A DNA stretch of 64,000 bases from Pseudomonas anguilliseptica (lineage in GTDB: Bacteria > Pseudomonadota > Gammaproteobacteria > Pseudomonadales > Pseudomonadaceae), in the NCBI RefSeq assembly GCF_900105355.1, contig NZ_FNSC01000001.1, forward strand, positions 1,302,001 to 1,366,000. The letters are read 5' to 3'. A program made the translations under genes and the position numbers. Shown here piece by piece: positions 62,326 to 64,000 of the stretch (its first letter is position 1; each line of letters begins with the position of its first letter). A model generated the notes under the pieces. The model was not told where the DNA came from, did no database searches, and saw only the letters and a program-made list of their open reading frames with translations.

Positions 62326-64000
62326 TCGCGTCACTGCGTATGCAAAGGCAGTGGTAGCCCGGAAGATCGTTGCCGGGCCTGATATCCGCAACGCCGCCCA
62401 GCGGCACCTCAACGATCGGAAGCACGGCCCGAAGCGCGGCCTGGTGTGGGATTTGGAGGCGGCGCGCCGCGCCATTGGCTTCTGCGAAGAAGTACTTTGC
62501 CTGAATGGCGGGGAGTTCGAGGGGGAGCCGTTCCTGCTGCATCCCTGGCAGGCCTTCATCATCGGCTCGCTGTTCGGCTGGAAAACGAAGGACGGCTGGC
62601 GCCGGTTCCGCACTGCCTACATCGAGACGGCGAAGGGCTCTGGCAAGTCGCCGCTGGCTGCAGCAATCGGGCTGTACGGCCTGGTGGCAGACGGCGAGGC
62701 GCGGGCCGAGGTTTACGCCGCGGCAACGAAGAAAGACCAGGCCATGATCCTGTTCCGGGATGCGGTGGCGATGGTTGACCAGTCGCCGATCCTGGCAGAG
62801 CGCATCGAGAAGTCCGGGCGCGGCGAGAAGGTATGGAACCTGGCGCACCACGGCTCCGGCAGTTTCTTCCGGCCGATCAGCGCTGACGACGGCCAGTCGG
62901 GCCCGCGCCCGCATGTGGCACTGCTCGACGAGATCCACGAGCACAAGACCCGCATGGTGGTGGACATGATGCGGGCCGGCACCAAAAGCCGGCGTCAGGC
63001 GCTGATCGTCATGATCACGAACAGCGGGTACGACCGCACCACCATCTGCTACGAGTACCACGAGTACGGCATTGCGGTGTGCAAGGAGGCCAAGCTCGAC
63101 GACGCGTTCTTCGCCTTCGTCTGCTCGCTCGATGAGGGCGACGACCCGTTCAAGAGCGAAGACTGCTGGCCCAAGGTCAACCCCAGCCTTGTCTATGGCA
63201 AGAAGGGTGACAAGAACGGTGGTGTGCCGGGCTACAAGTACCTGCGCGAGCAGGTGACTGAGGCCCATGGCATGCCTGCCAAGGAATCAACGGTACGCCG
63301 GCTCAACTTCTGCCAGTGGGTGGATGCGGCGAACCCGTGGATATCCGCCGAGATGTGGATGGGGTGCGAGCGCCAGTTCAGCCTAGACGATTTGCCCATG
63401 GGTGAGCCTTGCTTCGGTGGTCTCGACCTCTCGGGCTCACGCGACCTGACGGCGCTGGCTCTGTATTTCCCGCGCCTGCGTCGCGCCCTGGTGGAGTTCT
63501 GGACGCCCAAGACTTCGCTGCATGACCGGGTGCGCACCGACAAGGTGCCCTATGACGTGTGGCTGCGCGAGGGTTACATCCATGCGCCGGAGGGGATGGC
63601 GGTCGACTACGCGGCGGTGGCCATCCGCCTGGGCGAGCTTGCAGTGCGCTTCCAGATCGAGGCGGTCGCCTTCGACCCCTATCGCATCAAGTACTTCCAG
63701 CCCGAGCTAGAAGCCGAGGGCATCGCCGTGCCGCTCATCTCGCACGGCCAGGGGTACTACAAGGCGAGTGAATCGGGCCTGTGGATGCCGCGCTCCATCG
63801 AGGTGATGGAAAAGGCGCTCACCGAGCGGACCCTGGAAATCATGGCCAACCCCTGCCTGCGTTGGAACGCGGCCAGCGCGGTGCTGGAGGCCGACCAGAA
63901 AGACAACCGCATCTTCGCCAAACGCAAAAGCACCGGCCGAATCGACGGTGTTGTGGCGCTGGCGATGGCCTTCGGTGCGGCTGACATGCCGCTGCCTGAG
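62288..64000 (+). CDS. Terminase large subunit (runs off the window)
   Basis: The reading frame from the ATG at 62288 stays open to the last base: 571 codons, so the stop lies outside. The ATPase has Walker A TAKGSGKSPLAAA (near residue 116) and Walker B VALLDEIHEH (near 210). The C-terminal nuclease has acidic residues in GGLDLSGSRDLTALAL (near 380), VAFDPYRI and STGRIDGVVALAMAFG. This is the Terminase_1/P27-associated type (HK97-like packaging). The start overlaps the small subunit by 38 bp. Confidence 0.94.
   Translation, partial: MSKSRSQTSTSTDRVTAYAKAVVARKIVAGPDIRNAAQRHLNDRKHGPKRGLVWDLEAARRAIGFCEEVLCLNGGEFEGEPFLLHPWQAFIIGSLFGWKTKDGWRRFRTAYIETAKGSGKSPLAAAIGLYGLVADGEARAEVYAAATKKDQAMILFRDAVAMVDQSPILAERIEKSGRGEKVWNLAHHGSGSFFRPISADDGQSGPRPHVALLDEIHEHKTRMVVDMMRAGTKSRRQALIVMITNSGYDRTTICYEYHEYGIAVCKEAKLDDAFFAFVCSLDEGDDPFKSEDCWPKVNPSLVYGKKGDKNGGVPGYKYLREQVTEAHGMPAKESTVRRLNFCQWVDAANPWISAEMWMGCERQFSLDDLPMGEPCFGGLDLSGSRDLTALALYFPRLRRALVEFWTPKTSLHDRVRTDKVPYDVWLREGYIHAPEGMAVDYAAVAIRLGELAVRFQIEAVAFDPYRIKYFQPELEAEGIAVPLISHGQGYYKASESGLWMPRSIEVMEKALTERTLEIMANPCLRWNAASAVLEADQKDNRIFAKRKSTGRIDGVVALAMAFGAADMPLPE

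Overview
The window is high-GC gamma-proteobacterial DNA from a Pseudomonas chromosome. Gene order and protein sequence fit the genus: cyaA–rnk–cyaY, lptM–lysA–dapF–DUF484–xerC, sutA, glnK–amtB, and a block recalling the P. aeruginosa PA0305–PA0320 neighbourhood (hacB, serA, D2HGDH, FAA hydrolase, carO). The mendocina/alcaligenes/stutzeri side of the genus seems likely, but I cannot fix the species from sequence alone.

Region 1 (1–35,144) is conserved core. It holds the end of class I adenylate cyclase, Rnk, frataxin, the lysine/peptidoglycan precursor operon with XerC, the starvation regulator SutA, two ammonium transporters with GlnK, UbiK, a ComM-type ATPase, a MATE exporter, CarO with two SdiA-regulated beta-propeller proteins, and D2HGDH divergent from SerA (two enzymes known to work together in serine synthesis). 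It also holds a set of envelope and hydrolase genes ending in a HacB-like acylase and an M20 peptidase. Three core genes carry apparent single-base frameshifts (cyaA, one SdiA-regulated gene, one AraC gene); assembly error and real decay cannot be told apart here. Several intergenic palindromic repeats are present, and three of them coincide with TAG stop codons.

Region 2 (35,145–46,807) is a plastic zone. Three IS66-type copies form a nested structure: copy 2 lies inverted inside copy 1, flanked by a perfect 8-bp target duplication, and copy 1 abuts a truncated copy 3. Beside them is what reads as a relic integron: two small A+T-rich cassettes on the minus strand, attC core sites whose 7-mers pair as expected, and an integrase N-terminal fragment on the opposite strand cut off by an IS1182-type element. 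A YceI protein and a PD-(D/E)XK nuclease-like gene follow, then a gene-poor stretch rich in short direct repeats.

Region 3 (46,808–64,000, running off the end) is a prophage. Its left edge is a 3' fragment of tRNA-Thr(TGT) followed by a terminator. Between this edge and the integrase sits a two-gene unit, a nuclease-like protein plus a uracil-phosphoribosyltransferase-like protein, which is a good candidate for an undescribed defence pair. Next come integrase, a DUF4224 protein, a leftward early operon (HD hydrolase, exonuclease, DUF2303, PrtN-like, KilAC, dNMP kinase), a CI-type repressor, Cro-like and CII-like regulators, zinc-finger proteins, a primase-helicase broken by a 7-bp tandem duplication, holin, HNH nuclease and both terminase subunits. 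Four palindromic operators flank the repressor. An 11-base motif occurs in both early transcripts, and on the right it lies in the loops of twin hairpins placed where lambda has nutR.
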